Notes under the pieces: model-generated
The model's database searches: none
What the model saw: the letters and a program-made list of their open reading frames with translations, nothing else
Told to the model about the DNA's origin: nothing
NCBI GenBank assembly: GCA_003219695.1
Contig: QHQA01000154.1
Location: forward strand, 17,831 to 81,830
DNA from: Verrucomicrobiota bacterium
Lineage (GTDB): Bacteria > Verrucomicrobiota > Verrucomicrobiia > Chthoniobacterales > UBA10450
DNA: 64,000 bases
Direction of reading: 5' to 3'
Shown here: one piece after another, positions 17,433-28,648 of the stretch
How positions within the stretch are numbered: the first letter of the stretch is position 1
Layout: each line of letters opens with the position of its first letter
Made by a program: the position numbers and the translations under genes

Positions 17433-18149
17433 TTATAGATCCTGGCGTGCTTCGATCTCGCGTGCCGTTTCGTCCGGTTGTTGAAAGCTGATGATGCCAC
17501 TGATGGGGCGGCTTTCAGTTAGCATGTGGACCACCTCAATCCCGGCGCGTTCCATGTCGTGCAGCATCGTGTTCACGCGCGAAGAGAGATAACTGTAAGC
17601 GACAAAAGTGACCGTGGCCACCACGAGGCCTGCCGCAGTGGTCAGCAAACTCTTATAAACACCGCTGGAAAGCTCTGTCACGGTCGCATAACCGCCGCTT
17701 GAAGCGATGGTCCCGAAGGCGTCGATCATTCCCGCAACAGTCCCAAGTAATCCAAGCAACGGCGTCAGAAAAGCGATGGTCGCCAGCACGGGAAGAAAGC
17801 GCTCCAGTTTCGGCACTTCGAGCTGCGCGGCTTCCTGCACAATGTCGCGCAATTCCGCGCGCGGCGCGTCGTGCCGGATAATCGCCGCATGAATCACCCG
17901 CGCGACCGGGCCCGGCGTGCCGGCGGATTCATGCAGCGCTTCGGCGAAATTGCGCCGGCGAATCAGATTCGACAGACCCTTCAAAAATTCGCCCACATGA
18001 ATCGTTGCGCGATGAAAATAAAAGAGGCGCTCGGCAAAAACAGCTATCGCGATGATGCTGCAGCCCAGAATCGGCCACATCAACAATCCGCCCTTTTGGA
18101 TGTAATCAATCACGCCGGTTTTTCTAACGCTCTTTCTCGGCTGTGGCAA
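17433..18149 (-). CDS. MotA/TolQ/ExbB proton channel family protein
   Basis: LLMWPILGCSIIAIAVFAERLFYFHRA, VLATIAFLTPLLGLLGTVAGMIDAF, ALLTTAAGLVVATVTFVAYSYLS. Confidence 0.9.
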   Translation of the reverse strand: MPQPRKSVRKTGVIDYIQKGGLLMWPILGCSIIAIAVFAERLFYFHRATIHVGEFLKGLSNLIRRRNFAEALHESAGTPGPVARVIHAAIIRHDAPRAELRDIVQEAAQLEVPKLERFLPVLATIAFLTPLLGLLGTVAGMIDAFGTIASSGGYATVTELSSGVYKSLLTTAAGLVVATVTFVAYSYLSSRVNTMLHDMERAGIEVVHMLTESRPISGIISFQQPDETAREIEARQDL

Positions 18150-18175
18150 GCCAGGATCGAGCGCGTCGCTTGCAC

Positions 18176-18691
18176 CTATCGCGGTCGTTTCTCGCGGGGT
18201 TTTGGCGAAGGGGATGGGCGGGTGGCAGCGGCACTCGTGCGGCCGACTAATTTGCCGGATGCGTCGAAGACGGAATAACCGGTCTGTTTTCCGGATGAAT
18301 CGTAGCTGTAAACGATCTTGTGCTGGAGCGCGCCGTCTGCTCCGCTTTGGGTTTCTTCCAGGATGCGGCCTGCGTCATCATACTTGTAGCGAGTCCTAAG
18401 CCGGATGCGGCCGTCGGATCCGGAAATTTCTGCGCTGAAAAAACGCCCGGCGTCATCGAGTTCATAACGAATCGTCTGGCGAAGTTTTCCGTCTGGATCG
18501 GTGGTGGTCGCCACTGCCTTGTGCTGTGCGTTATCGAAATTGTAAACCGTACGTGAACCATCGGGGTGCATCGAGACGGTGACTCGCACAGCGTCACTCG
18601 GAGCTTGCTCCGGAGACTGGCCGAATCCGATTGCGGCGTCGCAAATGAGAAGAGCACACGGGATCGCGAGACTGAGCCGGGAAAATTTCAT
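18176..18691 (-). CDS. Secreted hypothetical protein with YD/RHS-like repeats
   Basis: Signal-like N-terminus; TIRYELDDAGRFFSAEISGSDGRIRLRTRYKYDDAGRILEETQSGADG...YSYDSSGKQTGYSVFDASGK. Confidence 0.6.
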   Translation of the reverse strand: MKFSRLSLAIPCALLICDAAIGFGQSPEQAPSDAVRVTVSMHPDGSRTVYNFDNAQHKAVATTTDPDGKLRQTIRYELDDAGRFFSAEISGSDGRIRLRTRYKYDDAGRILEETQSGADGALQHKIVYSYDSSGKQTGYSVFDASGKLVGRTSAAATRPSPSPKPREKRPR

Positions 18692-18763
18692 GATTTGAGG
18701 AGCTTACGGTTGAGGTGGTCGGGCGCAAATGAAGCAAAAATTTTTATTGACCAGCTGCCTTGG

Positions 18764-18800
18764 AGGTGGTTAAAGGTGGGGTCAAGTGGAGCAAAATGGA
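18764..18800 (+). promoter_or_regulatory. Putative MraZ operator: 10-bp-periodic direct repeats aGGTGGttaa/aGGTGGggtc/aaGTGGagca/aaATGGa
   Basis: GTGG at 18766, 18776, 18786 and ATGG at 18796, immediately upstream of and overlapping the mraZ start. Confidence 0.7.
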
Positions 18801-19275
18801 CTACCGCTCCACGCGACGAATGGACGCTGATCCCCAACCCGAACGCTTCTATGCCGGAGACTTCCGGCATTCCATCGACGACAAGAATCGAATCACGATT
18901 CCCTCGCGCTGGCGACGCGATCGCCCCGAGGACTTCATTCTTTTGCCCGAGGCAACGCATCAATTTCTGCTGGTCATGTCGCCAAAGGAGTTTGCGAGAA
19001 TGAGTTCGACCGCGGAGAACAACCAGAGCGTTTCGGCGCGTGATCGCCGGATTTTTCTGCGCCACCTGCATTCCCGCGCCCAGCACGCTTCCGCGGACCG
19101 GCAAGGCCGCCTGGTTTTGCCCGAAGAACTTTGCCGAAAGGTTGGATTGAAAGATGAAGTTGCGCTCGTGGGCAACCGCGGCCGCTTTGAGATTTGGAAT
19201 TTGCAACGTTGGAAGCGGGCGCACGAAGAGGAAACGGCCACTTACCAGCACGTGGCCAGCGTAATCGGATTATAA
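18796..19275 (+). CDS. mraZ: Transcriptional regulator MraZ
   Basis: RFYAGDFRHSIDDKNRITIPSRWRR, HASADRQGRLVLPEELCRKVGLKDEVALVGNRGRFEIWN; first gene of dcw cluster. Confidence 0.9.
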   Translation: MDYRSTRRMDADPQPERFYAGDFRHSIDDKNRITIPSRWRRDRPEDFILLPEATHQFLLVMSPKEFARMSSTAENNQSVSARDRRIFLRHLHSRAQHASADRQGRLVLPEELCRKVGLKDEVALVGNRGRFEIWNLQRWKRAHEEETATYQHVASVIGL

Positions 19276-19279
19276 GCGG

Positions 19280-20281
19280 ATGTTATCCCAAAACGACACC
19301 AACACACTGCGATGCGAGCGCGTTGATCCGCCGAGTGGCGAAGAGGAGGCGCATGCGGTGGAGGACTTTGCATACCACCGTCCGGTTCTGCAAAGAGAAG
19401 TGCTGGAGCTGCTCCAGCCAAAACCGGGTTCGCTCATTGTGGATGGAACATGCGGAGGCGGCGGCCATACCGAGGCGCTCCTGGAAAGCGGCGCGGATGT
19501 TCTGGGCCTGGATCAGGATCCTGATGCAGTGCAGCACGTGAGTGAGCGACTGGCGCATTTCGGGCGGCGCCTCATTGTGCGGCAGGGGAATTTCCGGCAT
19601 GCAGCTTCCGTTCTCGACGAGCTTGGCATTCGCCGCATTGGCGGCGCGCTTCTGGACCTGGGTGTCTCTTCCCGGCAACTCGAAAAGGCAGAGCGCGGGT
19701 TCAGCTTTGTGCGAAACGGTCCTCTCGACATGCGCATGGATCCGCGAACCACGCTGACTGCTGCCAAGATTGTAAACGAGTACGACGAAGAGGAATTGAC
19801 CCGCCTGTTTCGCGAATTGGGTGAAGAGCCCGCGGCGCGCCGGATCGCGAGCCTGATCGTAAAAATGCGCAAGACGGCGCCGATTCGCGAAACACTGCCG
19901 CTGGCACGCGCGATCGAAAAGCTGGTCGGCCGCCACGGCCGCCAGCATCCGGCCACGCAGGTTTTTCAAGCGCTGCGGATGGAAGTGAACGATGAGCTGG
20001 GCGCACTTGAAGAAGGACTCCGCGTTTTAACTGCGCGGCTGGCGCCCGGCGGGCGCATCGCGGTGATCACTTTTCACTCATTGGAGGACCGGATCGTGAA
20101 GAATTTTTTCCGCGATCACAGCCGGGAATGGCTGGACAAACCCGAGTGGCCAGCGCCGCAGCGCAACCCCGATTACGACCTTACACTGGTGACGCCGAAA
20201 CCGGCAGAGCCGAGCGAGGAGGAACAACGCGCCAACCCGCGCTCCCGGAGCGCAAAGTTGCGCGTAGCCGAGAAGATTTAA
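19280..20281 (+). CDS. rsmH: 16S rRNA (cytosine(1402)-N4)-methyltransferase
   Basis: YHRPVLQREVLELLQPKPGSLIVDGTCGGGGHTEALL ... GGRIAVITFHSLEDRIVKNFF. Confidence 0.95.
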   Translation: MLSQNDTNTLRCERVDPPSGEEEAHAVEDFAYHRPVLQREVLELLQPKPGSLIVDGTCGGGGHTEALLESGADVLGLDQDPDAVQHVSERLAHFGRRLIVRQGNFRHAASVLDELGIRRIGGALLDLGVSSRQLEKAERGFSFVRNGPLDMRMDPRTTLTAAKIVNEYDEEELTRLFRELGEEPAARRIASLIVKMRKTAPIRETLPLARAIEKLVGRHGRQHPATQVFQALRMEVNDELGALEEGLRVLTARLAPGGRIAVITFHSLEDRIVKNFFRDHSREWLDKPEWPAPQRNPDYDLTLVTPKPAEPSEEEQRANPRSRSAKLRVAEKI

Positions 20282-20659
20282 ATGCACCGTTCGCGTCAAA
20301 GAAAATGTAATGCGGTAAACGCGGCCTCGCTGGCGCGCTGGATTGTGATGACGGCGTTTCTGGCGCTGGCCGGATTGAGCTACGTTTATCTGACGCTGCA
20401 ACTCTATTACATGGGCGAGCGCAGAAAGGCGGTCGAGAACGAGCTGGCCGCGCTGCGGACGCAAAATGACATCGCCAGCGCGCAAATCGCTGCCTTGACG
20501 TCGCGCTCGGCGTTGCAACGCCGATTAAAGGAGGGCTACCTGAAAATGGTCCCGATTTCAGAAGCACGCATCGTGCGCCTGACGATTCCCGCGCGATCAG
20601 CAGACGAAGACGTCATCCAACCCGTAGCCAATCCTCTGGCGCAACATGAATCTAAATAG
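20282..20659 (+). CDS. ftsL: FtsL-like cell division protein
   Basis: Small bitopic protein with coiled coil (YLTLQLYYMGERRKAVENELAALRTQNDIASAQIAAL) between rsmH and ftsI. Confidence 0.6.
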   Translation: MHRSRQRKCNAVNAASLARWIVMTAFLALAGLSYVYLTLQLYYMGERRKAVENELAALRTQNDIASAQIAALTSRSALQRRLKEGYLKMVPISEARIVRLTIPARSADEDVIQPVANPLAQHESK

Positions 20660-22463
20660 CCCAAGCCGTTGTGCGCTGGTCTGTGCCGCTTTCATCGGGC
20701 TCTTCAGCATCTTTTCATTTCGTTTGATTTACCTCCAAGCGATCAAGCACGACGAATACGCCGGGCTGGCCGCGGAAAAACACGTTTACAAACAAATTAT
20801 TCATGCCGAGCGCGGCACGATTCTGGATACGAACAACGAGGTTCTGGCGCACAATGTTCCTGTGGAAACGGTGGTGGCCGATGCCATGCACATTAACAAT
20901 CGGCAAGCGACCGTTGAGCTCGTGAGCAAAGAGTTGGACATCCCGCCGGAGCAACTCGCGGAAAAATTAAACAGCGATCGCCGCTACATCGTAGTCAAGC
21001 GGGAAGTGCCCGCCGCCGGGGCAAACGCGCTGCGCGAAAAACTTCGCGCCGCCAATTTGCGGGGAATCTATTTCGAGCACGACGCCACGCGCCTCTACCC
21101 AAATGGCTCGATGCTTTGCCACGTGATCGGGTTTACCGATTTCGATCACCACGGTATCCAAGGCGTGGAAGCCTCGATGGAGGAATATCTGCATGGGCAG
21201 GACGGTTACCGTTTCATCGAGCATAATCGGGCCGGCCAGGAGATCGTGCCTTATCGCGGGCAGGAGCGCGCACCGCGTGACGGTTACCAGGTGCATCTGA
21301 CCGTCGATCTCGGTTTGCAGAGCATAGTCGAGGACGAAATCGACGCGGCGGTGAAGGAGTATTCTCCGCAAAAAGCCACCATTATTCTCATGCGTCCGCA
21401 GACGGGCGAAATCCTGGCGATGGCCAACCGGCCAGAGTTTGATTTAAATCTCCGCTCCGACGCAAAGCCCGAACAAATGAAAAACCGGGCCATCATCGAC
21501 ATGATGGAACCAGGCTCGACTTTCAAGATTGTAGCCGCCGCTGCCGCTCTGAACGAGCGCAAAGTGCAACCAGAGTCGGAGCTCTTTTGTGAGAACGGCC
21601 TCTGGAATTTCGGCGGCGCCCCTCTGCACGATCACCGCGCTTTTTCGTATCTGAGCGTGCGCGACATTCTGATCAAGTCGAGCAATATCGGAGCAGCCAA
21701 ACTTGCGCTCAGTGTGGGCGAAGAAAAGTTTTACGAATACATTCGGCGTTTTGGATTTGGCGAGCGCACGGGAATCGAGCTGCCAGGCGAAATCAATGGA
21801 CTGATTCGGCCTCCGCGATCGTGGAGCAAAATCTCAATCACACGTATCCCGATGGGACATGAGGTTGGGGTCACGCCACTGCAGATGACTGCGGCCATGG
21901 CAACGATTGCTAACGACGGGAAGTTGATCATGCCGCGTGTCGTGAAATCGATCACCACATCGGACGGCAAAGTCATCAGCTCACTTTCGCCGGTGGTTTT
22001 GCGCCAGGTCATTTCTCGCGAAACCGCCAGAGAAATCGCGGACGCGCTGCGCGGCGTGGTGAGCGATCAGGGGACTGCCGCCGCGGCAGCAGTGCCCGGC
22101 TTTACCATTGCCGGAAAAACCGGAACCGCGCAGAAAGTTGATCCGCGAGGCGGATATGAGCATGGAAAGTACGTCGTTTCTTTCGTTGGCTATCTGCCCG
22201 CCGAGCATCCTGAGTTTGTCGGATTGGTGACGCTGGACGATGCGCACACGAAGGACCCGCACTTGAATTACGGCGGGCTGGTCGCCGGACCGATTTTTTC
22301 CCGCGTGGCAGAGAAAGCTGCCCGCTACCTTGATCTTGAGCCGCATGAGGAGATTCGCAAAGCGATTCCCGTACAGCGAGTCGAAAAACCGGCGCCGGCA
22401 AAGCGAGTCCGCAAGAATGCGCCGGCCGAACGAATCGCCTTAACCAATGCCGCACGCCATTGA
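20646..22463 (+). CDS. ftsI: Penicillin-binding protein 2/FtsI transpeptidase
   Basis: AERGTILDTNNEVLAHNVP, MEPGSTFKIVAAAAAL (SxxK), SSN, IAGKTGTAQK (KTG). Confidence 0.92.
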   Translation: MNLNSPSRCALVCAAFIGLFSIFSFRLIYLQAIKHDEYAGLAAEKHVYKQIIHAERGTILDTNNEVLAHNVPVETVVADAMHINNRQATVELVSKELDIPPEQLAEKLNSDRRYIVVKREVPAAGANALREKLRAANLRGIYFEHDATRLYPNGSMLCHVIGFTDFDHHGIQGVEASMEEYLHGQDGYRFIEHNRAGQEIVPYRGQERAPRDGYQVHLTVDLGLQSIVEDEIDAAVKEYSPQKATIILMRPQTGEILAMANRPEFDLNLRSDAKPEQMKNRAIIDMMEPGSTFKIVAAAAALNERKVQPESELFCENGLWNFGGAPLHDHRAFSYLSVRDILIKSSNIGAAKLALSVGEEKFYEYIRRFGFGERTGIELPGEINGLIRPPRSWSKISITRIPMGHEVGVTPLQMTAAMATIANDGKLIMPRVVKSITTSDGKVISSLSPVVLRQVISRETAREIADALRGVVSDQGTAAAAAVPGFTIAGKTGTAQKVDPRGGYEHGKYVVSFVGYLPAEHPEFVGLVTLDDAHTKDPHLNYGGLVAGPIFSRVAEKAARYLDLEPHEEIRKAIPVQRVEKPAPAKRVRKNAPAERIALTNAARH

Positions 22464-22521
22464 AGACCTCGCTCCTGTCCGCCGCAGCGAATCCGTCTCG
22501 GGGCGGAGATGTTAACGCCTC

Positions 22522-24000
<1,479 letters not shown>

Positions 24001-24002
24001 CC

Positions 24003-25427
24003 ATGAATCCGCTTATGCTTTCTCAAGTCGCGCAGTTTGCTGGAGCTTCCCTCTCATCGGGCGAGGGGACTGTGGTGATTGAGAAGGTAAGCACAGATTC
24101 GCGTACGATTAAGCGCGGGGAATTATTTGTCGCGTTGCGCGGTGAAAATTTTGACGGCCACAATTTCGTTGAGTCGGCCGCGAAATCCGGCGCGGCTGGG
24201 GCAATCGTCGAGTCAAACTGGAAAGGGAATGTGCCGAAGAATTTCGCGCTTATCCGGGCGAAAGACACTTTACAAGCATATCAGCAGCTCGCCGCCAATT
24301 ACCGGCGATCGCTTACGCTAAAGGTGCTCGCCATTACAGGAAGCAACGGCAAGACGAGCACGAAAGATTTCGTTGCATCGGTTCTCTCGCGAAAATTTCG
24401 CGTCACTAAGACCGAAGGCAATTTCAATAATCATGTTGGCCTGCCGCGCACGATTTTGGAAGCGACTTCGAAGGATGAAGTGGCCGTTTGGGAAATCGGG
24501 ATGAACCATCCTGGCGAGATCGCTGCGCTCTCGCAGATCGCCGCGCCCGATGCGGCGATCATCACCAATATCGGCATCGCGCACATCGAATTCATGGGCT
24601 CGCGCGAAGCCATCGCGAAAGAAAAAGGCGCGCTGACGGAAGCGGTGGGCCCTGAAGGAACAGTGATTCTGAATGCCGACGATCCGTTCAGCGAAGAAAT
24701 TGCCGCACACGCGCGCGCGAAAGTGATGTTTGCCGGAACGATTGGCGGAACCGTGCGGGCGATCGAAATTCGCCAGAGCGCCGATGGATCCGAGTTTACG
24801 ATTCTGGAAAGCGCGCATCGTTGCCGTGCGCAGCTTCCAGTTCCCGGTTTGCACATGGTGCAGAACGCGTTGCTCGCTGTCGCTGCTGGCCGGGCATTTG
24901 GGTTATCGATCGAAGAATGCGCCGCCGGTCTCGCGACTGCGCCGCTGACTAAAGCGCGTTTGCAGATTAAGGAAATCGCCGGCGTGCAATTTCTGGATGA
25001 CAGCTACAACGCGAATCCAGATTCGATGAAAGCAGCATTGCGAACCTTGGTCGAGCTCGACGCCGATGGAAAACGGATCGCTGTGCTCGGGGAAATGCGC
25101 GAATTGGGCGATGAATCGGAGCGCGGCCACCGCGAAGTAGGCGAAACCGCCGCGACGCTCGGCGTGGATCATCTGATCACGATCGGCGACACAGCAAAAG
25201 TGATTGCGCAGGGCGCCCGCGCCGCCGGCATGGAAAAAGTTTCCGCTGTCCAATCGACCGGCGAAGCTGCGGAGTTGTTAGGCGAAATCGCGGCGCCAGG
25301 CGACCTCGTACTCATCAAGGGCAGTCGCCTCGCCCGGACGGAGGATGTGATCGAGCAGTTCGGCATTCGGCATTCGCCTGCCACGCCGAATCCCGGCGTT
25401 GGCGGGTCATTCGTCATTTCCCCATGA
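24003..25427 (+). CDS. murF: UDP-N-acetylmuramoyl-tripeptide--D-alanyl-D-alanine ligase
   Basis: ITGSNGKTSTKDFVASVL, FLDDSYNANPDSMKAALRTL, VLIKGSRLARTEDVIEQF. Confidence 0.95.
   Translation: MNPLMLSQVAQFAGASLSSGEGTVVIEKVSTDSRTIKRGELFVALRGENFDGHNFVESAAKSGAAGAIVESNWKGNVPKNFALIRAKDTLQAYQQLAANYRRSLTLKVLAITGSNGKTSTKDFVASVLSRKFRVTKTEGNFNNHVGLPRTILEATSKDEVAVWEIGMNHPGEIAALSQIAAPDAAIITNIGIAHIEFMGSREAIAKEKGALTEAVGPEGTVILNADDPFSEEIAAHARAKVMFAGTIGGTVRAIEIRQSADGSEFTILESAHRCRAQLPVPGLHMVQNALLAVAAGRAFGLSIEECAAGLATAPLTKARLQIKEIAGVQFLDDSYNANPDSMKAALRTLVELDADGKRIAVLGEMRELGDESERGHREVGETAATLGVDHLITIGDTAKVIAQGARAAGMEKVSAVQSTGEAAELLGEIAAPGDLVLIKGSRLARTEDVIEQFGIRHSPATPNPGVGGSFVISP
25361..25421. repeat. Possible repeat-derived 3' end of murF (P2-related)
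   Basis: ttcggcattcggcattcgcctgccacgccgaatcccggcgttggcgggtcattcgtcattt encodes a tail FGIRHSPATPNPGVGGSFVISP after the conserved MurF end. Confidence 0.45.
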
Positions 25428-26524
25428 TGTACTACCTTCATCACCTCAGTAGGCACTTCATCGGGTTCAACGTTTTCCTTTATGTCACCTTCCGAGCCAT
25501 TGCCGCAGCGATCACCGCGTTCCTTGGCACGCTCATTTTTGGGAACTTTATCATTCGAAAACTGATCGCGCTGAAACTCGGGCAACCGATCCGTGGTGCG
25601 GCAGAAGTTCACCGTCTTGCCGAGCTTCATGGCGGCAAACAGGGCACGCCCACCATGGGCGGCGCCTTGGTTATCGGGGCCGTTTTTGTGTCGAGTCTTC
25701 TCTGGGCGCGTCCGGACAACCGTTTCGTCTGGCTCGCCTTGTTCAGCATGCTCTATCTGGGTGCGCTGGGGTTCGCCGATGATTACCTTAAAGTGACCAA
25801 GAAGAAATCCGACGGGATCAGCGGCCGGATCAAATTGCTTTTTCAGATCGCGCTTGCTGCGGTTGTCACAGCCTTTTTTCTCACCAGTCCGTTGCTGGAA
25901 GTGCAGGCACGCGCTCTCTACGTGCCTTTCGTCAAAGCGCCCGTCATCGCCAACATGAGCTGGTTTACATTCGTATTTTTTGCGCTCGTGATCGTCGGTA
26001 CGTCGAATGCCGTTAATCTTACTGACGGCTTGGACGGCCTTGCCGCTGGTTGCACAATCACGGTGGCGTTTGATTACGCATTGTTGGCTTACGCGGCCGG
26101 CAATTTCCGTATCGCGGAATATTTGCAGGTCCCATTTTATTCATTTGCCGGGGAGCTCACGGTGGTTTGCGCCGCGCTGGTTGGAGCGGGACTGGGTTTT
26201 CTTTGGTTCAACTGTTACCCGGCCAGAGTTTTCATGGGAGACACCGGATCGCTGGCGATCGGCGGGATGATGGGCGTAGTCGCCATCTGTTGTAAGCAGG
26301 AGCTGCTTTTGGTTGTGGTCGGTGGCGTTTTCGTGATCGAGGCCGTCTCAGTGATTTTGCAGGTGCTGAGCTTCAAACTGACGGGCAAACGCATTTTCGT
26401 CATGTCGCCGCTTCATCATCATTTCGAATTAAGCGGCTGGAACGAGAGCACGGTGATCGTTCGCTTCTGGATTCTCTCGATCATCTTCGCCTTGCTTGGC
26501 CTGGCGACACTAAAACTGAGATGA
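25424..26524 (+). CDS. mraY: Phospho-N-acetylmuramoyl-pentapeptide-transferase
   Basis: GTPTMGGALVIGAV, GFADDYLKVTKK, NAVNLTDGLDGLAAG, FMGDTGSLAIGG, SPLHHHFELSGWNE. Confidence 0.97.
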   Translation: MMYYLHHLSRHFIGFNVFLYVTFRAIAAAITAFLGTLIFGNFIIRKLIALKLGQPIRGAAEVHRLAELHGGKQGTPTMGGALVIGAVFVSSLLWARPDNRFVWLALFSMLYLGALGFADDYLKVTKKKSDGISGRIKLLFQIALAAVVTAFFLTSPLLEVQARALYVPFVKAPVIANMSWFTFVFFALVIVGTSNAVNLTDGLDGLAAGCTITVAFDYALLAYAAGNFRIAEYLQVPFYSFAGELTVVCAALVGAGLGFLWFNCYPARVFMGDTGSLAIGGMMGVVAICCKQELLLVVVGGVFVIEAVSVILQVLSFKLTGKRIFVMSPLHHHFELSGWNESTVIVRFWILSIIFALLGLATLKLR

Positions 26525-27903
26525 ATAACGGGCGCTACAAGAATCAAAACGTCGCCGTGCTTGGCGCGGGCCTGAGCGGGAGTGCCGCGGCGTTACTGCT
26601 CAGTTCCGAAGGCGCACAGGTCACGGTGCTCGACAGCGCCGAGGAGAAGGATTTGCTCAAATCAACCCTGGACAATCTGCAGGCGCACGGTGTCCGCGTA
26701 GTTTGCGGACCTGCCGCCGATCAAGATTCATCTGCGTATCAGTTGGCTGTATTGAGTCCGGGCATTGATCCGGTGTCTCCATTGGCGCGCAATTTTTCCT
26801 CGCGCGGAATCGAAATGATCGGTGAACTCGAGTTGGGCTGGCGCTCCTGTGAAATCCCGGTGATCGCCGTCACCGGCACCAACGGAAAAACCACAACGAC
26901 CGAAATGCTGGCGCAGATGTTGAATGCCTGCGGCCAGCGAACGATCGCCTGCGGGAACATCGGCAAACCGCTTTCCGAGGTCGCGCGCGAAAAGCAGCGA
27001 TTCGATGTGCTCACGGTGGAAGTGAGCTCGTTCCAACTGGAAGCGACCGGCACTTTTCACCCGTCCATCAGCGTCTGGCTCAATTTCGCTCCGGACCATC
27101 TCGATCGTTACCGATCCGTGGCTGAGTATCGCGCGGCGAAGCTGCGCATTTTCGAAAATCAAACCGAATCGGATATAGCAGTAGTAAACGCCATCGAAAA
27201 ATTTCCCGCGATTCGCCCGCGCAAGATCACCTTTAGCGCTTACACGAATCGAGCCGATTTCCGCGTCTCGGAAGGCGCAATCGTTTATCACAACGAACCC
27301 GTCTTGCGGCTGGCGGATAGTGAGCTCCGCGGACTGCATAACATCGAGAATTTAATGGCGACGCTTGCCGCCGGCATGGCGCGCGGTTTGTCGTTTCAGG
27401 ACATGACGCCGCCGTTGTGCGCGTATGAGCCGCGTCCGCACCGGTGCGAATTTGTGCGCGAGGTAGATGGCGTCGAATACGTCAACGACTCCAAAGCGAC
27501 GAACCTCGACGCAATGGACAAAGCGCTGCGCGCGCAAAGCAAACCAGTCATCCTGATCGCCGGCGGCAAGGATAAAGGATTCAATTTCGATCCACTGCGA
27601 TCCATTGTGAAGGAAAAGGTCAGATCGGCGATTTTGATCGGCGAAATGGCCGAGAGCATCCGGCGTTCGTGGGACGGCGCGGTCCAATGCGAAATCGCAA
27701 ACTCACTCGCGAATGCGGTCGAACGCTCGCACGCCAATGCAAGGCCAGGCGACGTGGTCCTGTTCTCTCCCGGCACGTCGTCCTTTGACATGTTCAAAAG
27801 CTATGCCGACCGCGGTGACCAATTTCGCGCGCTCGTGCAGGCCCTGCCCGCAGCGTCTTCGCGCCGCGATGCGGGCGCGGCCCTGCCCAAAACAAACCGA
27901 TGA
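26521..27903 (+). CDS. murD: UDP-N-acetylmuramoylalanine--D-glutamate ligase
   Basis: VAVTGTNGKTTTTEMLAQML, LNFAPDHLDRY, YVNDSKATNLDAMDKAL, LFSPGTSSFDMFKSYADRG. Confidence 0.95.
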   Translation: MNNGRYKNQNVAVLGAGLSGSAAALLLSSEGAQVTVLDSAEEKDLLKSTLDNLQAHGVRVVCGPAADQDSSAYQLAVLSPGIDPVSPLARNFSSRGIEMIGELELGWRSCEIPVIAVTGTNGKTTTTEMLAQMLNACGQRTIACGNIGKPLSEVAREKQRFDVLTVEVSSFQLEATGTFHPSISVWLNFAPDHLDRYRSVAEYRAAKLRIFENQTESDIAVVNAIEKFPAIRPRKITFSAYTNRADFRVSEGAIVYHNEPVLRLADSELRGLHNIENLMATLAAGMARGLSFQDMTPPLCAYEPRPHRCEFVREVDGVEYVNDSKATNLDAMDKALRAQSKPVILIAGGKDKGFNFDPLRSIVKEKVRSAILIGEMAESIRRSWDGAVQCEIANSLANAVERSHANARPGDVVLFSPGTSSFDMFKSYADRGDQFRALVQALPAASSRRDAGAALPKTNR

Positions 27904-28481
27904 AAATCCCGCGACTCTTTAAACCGAAGAAACTCCTGGCAGCGACTGCGCGTCGCGCGTCGGCTGCATCTGCGGGGATGGAGTTTGAAAGGATCCCGGA
28001 ACCAAACATGAAGTTGTCGCGGGCACTGCTAATCGTTTTGCTTTTACACGTCGTTGCCGTGTCGGGGATCATCGCGTTCAACGCGATCAAGACGCGGGAG
28101 AGTTCCTTTGCGCCGGCAACACCAGCGGCAGATACGGAACAACACAAGCCAGCTGACACAGCGGGAACGGCAAGTCATCCTGACGTTGCAAAGCCGCGGA
28201 GCGCAGCATCACAAAAGGAGAATGCGTCGCGCAGTGAAGTGAAACCTGCACATTCTCCTTCGAGGAATGAACATGCGAAAACGCTTCTCTCTTCTTCCGG
28301 CAAAACCTACGTCGTGAAAAAGGGCGATAATCCTGTCACGATCGCAAAGAAGCTGAAAGTCTCTTACGACGATTTGATTGCGCTGAATCATATTGAAGAC
28401 CCGCGCAAATTGCAGATCGGGGAAAAGCTTTTAATTCCCGCGAAAGCCGCAACACCAAATGACAAGAAAAAGAAAAGATAA
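27900..28481 (+). CDS. LysM-domain protein
   Basis: TM segment plus C-terminal LysM KTYVVKKGDNPVTIAKKLKVSYDDLIALNHIEDPRKLQIGEKLLIP. Confidence 0.85.
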   Translation: MKIPRLFKPKKLLAATARRASAASAGMEFERIPEPNMKLSRALLIVLLLHVVAVSGIIAFNAIKTRESSFAPATPAADTEQHKPADTAGTASHPDVAKPRSAASQKENASRSEVKPAHSPSRNEHAKTLLSSSGKTYVVKKGDNPVTIAKKLKVSYDDLIALNHIEDPRKLQIGEKLLIPAKAATPNDKKKKR

Positions 28482-28540
28482 ATTCCAATCTCGAATGCTC
28501 GCGCGCGGACCGGCCGGCAGCCATCGCGTCGATGGATCCG

Positions 28541-28623
28541 GTCATGTCGAGCGAAGTCGAGACATCCCGCGGCGGTACCTGAGAGCTGTGCCGCGGGATT
28601 CCTCGACTCCGCTCGGAATGACG
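28541..28623. repeat. Palindromic repeat family P1 between lysM and ftsW
   Basis: gtcatgtcgagcgaagtcgagacatcccgcggc...gccgcgggattcctcgactccgctcggaatgac. Confidence 0.8.
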
Positions 28624-28648
28624 CTACCAACATATCTTCCATCCGACC

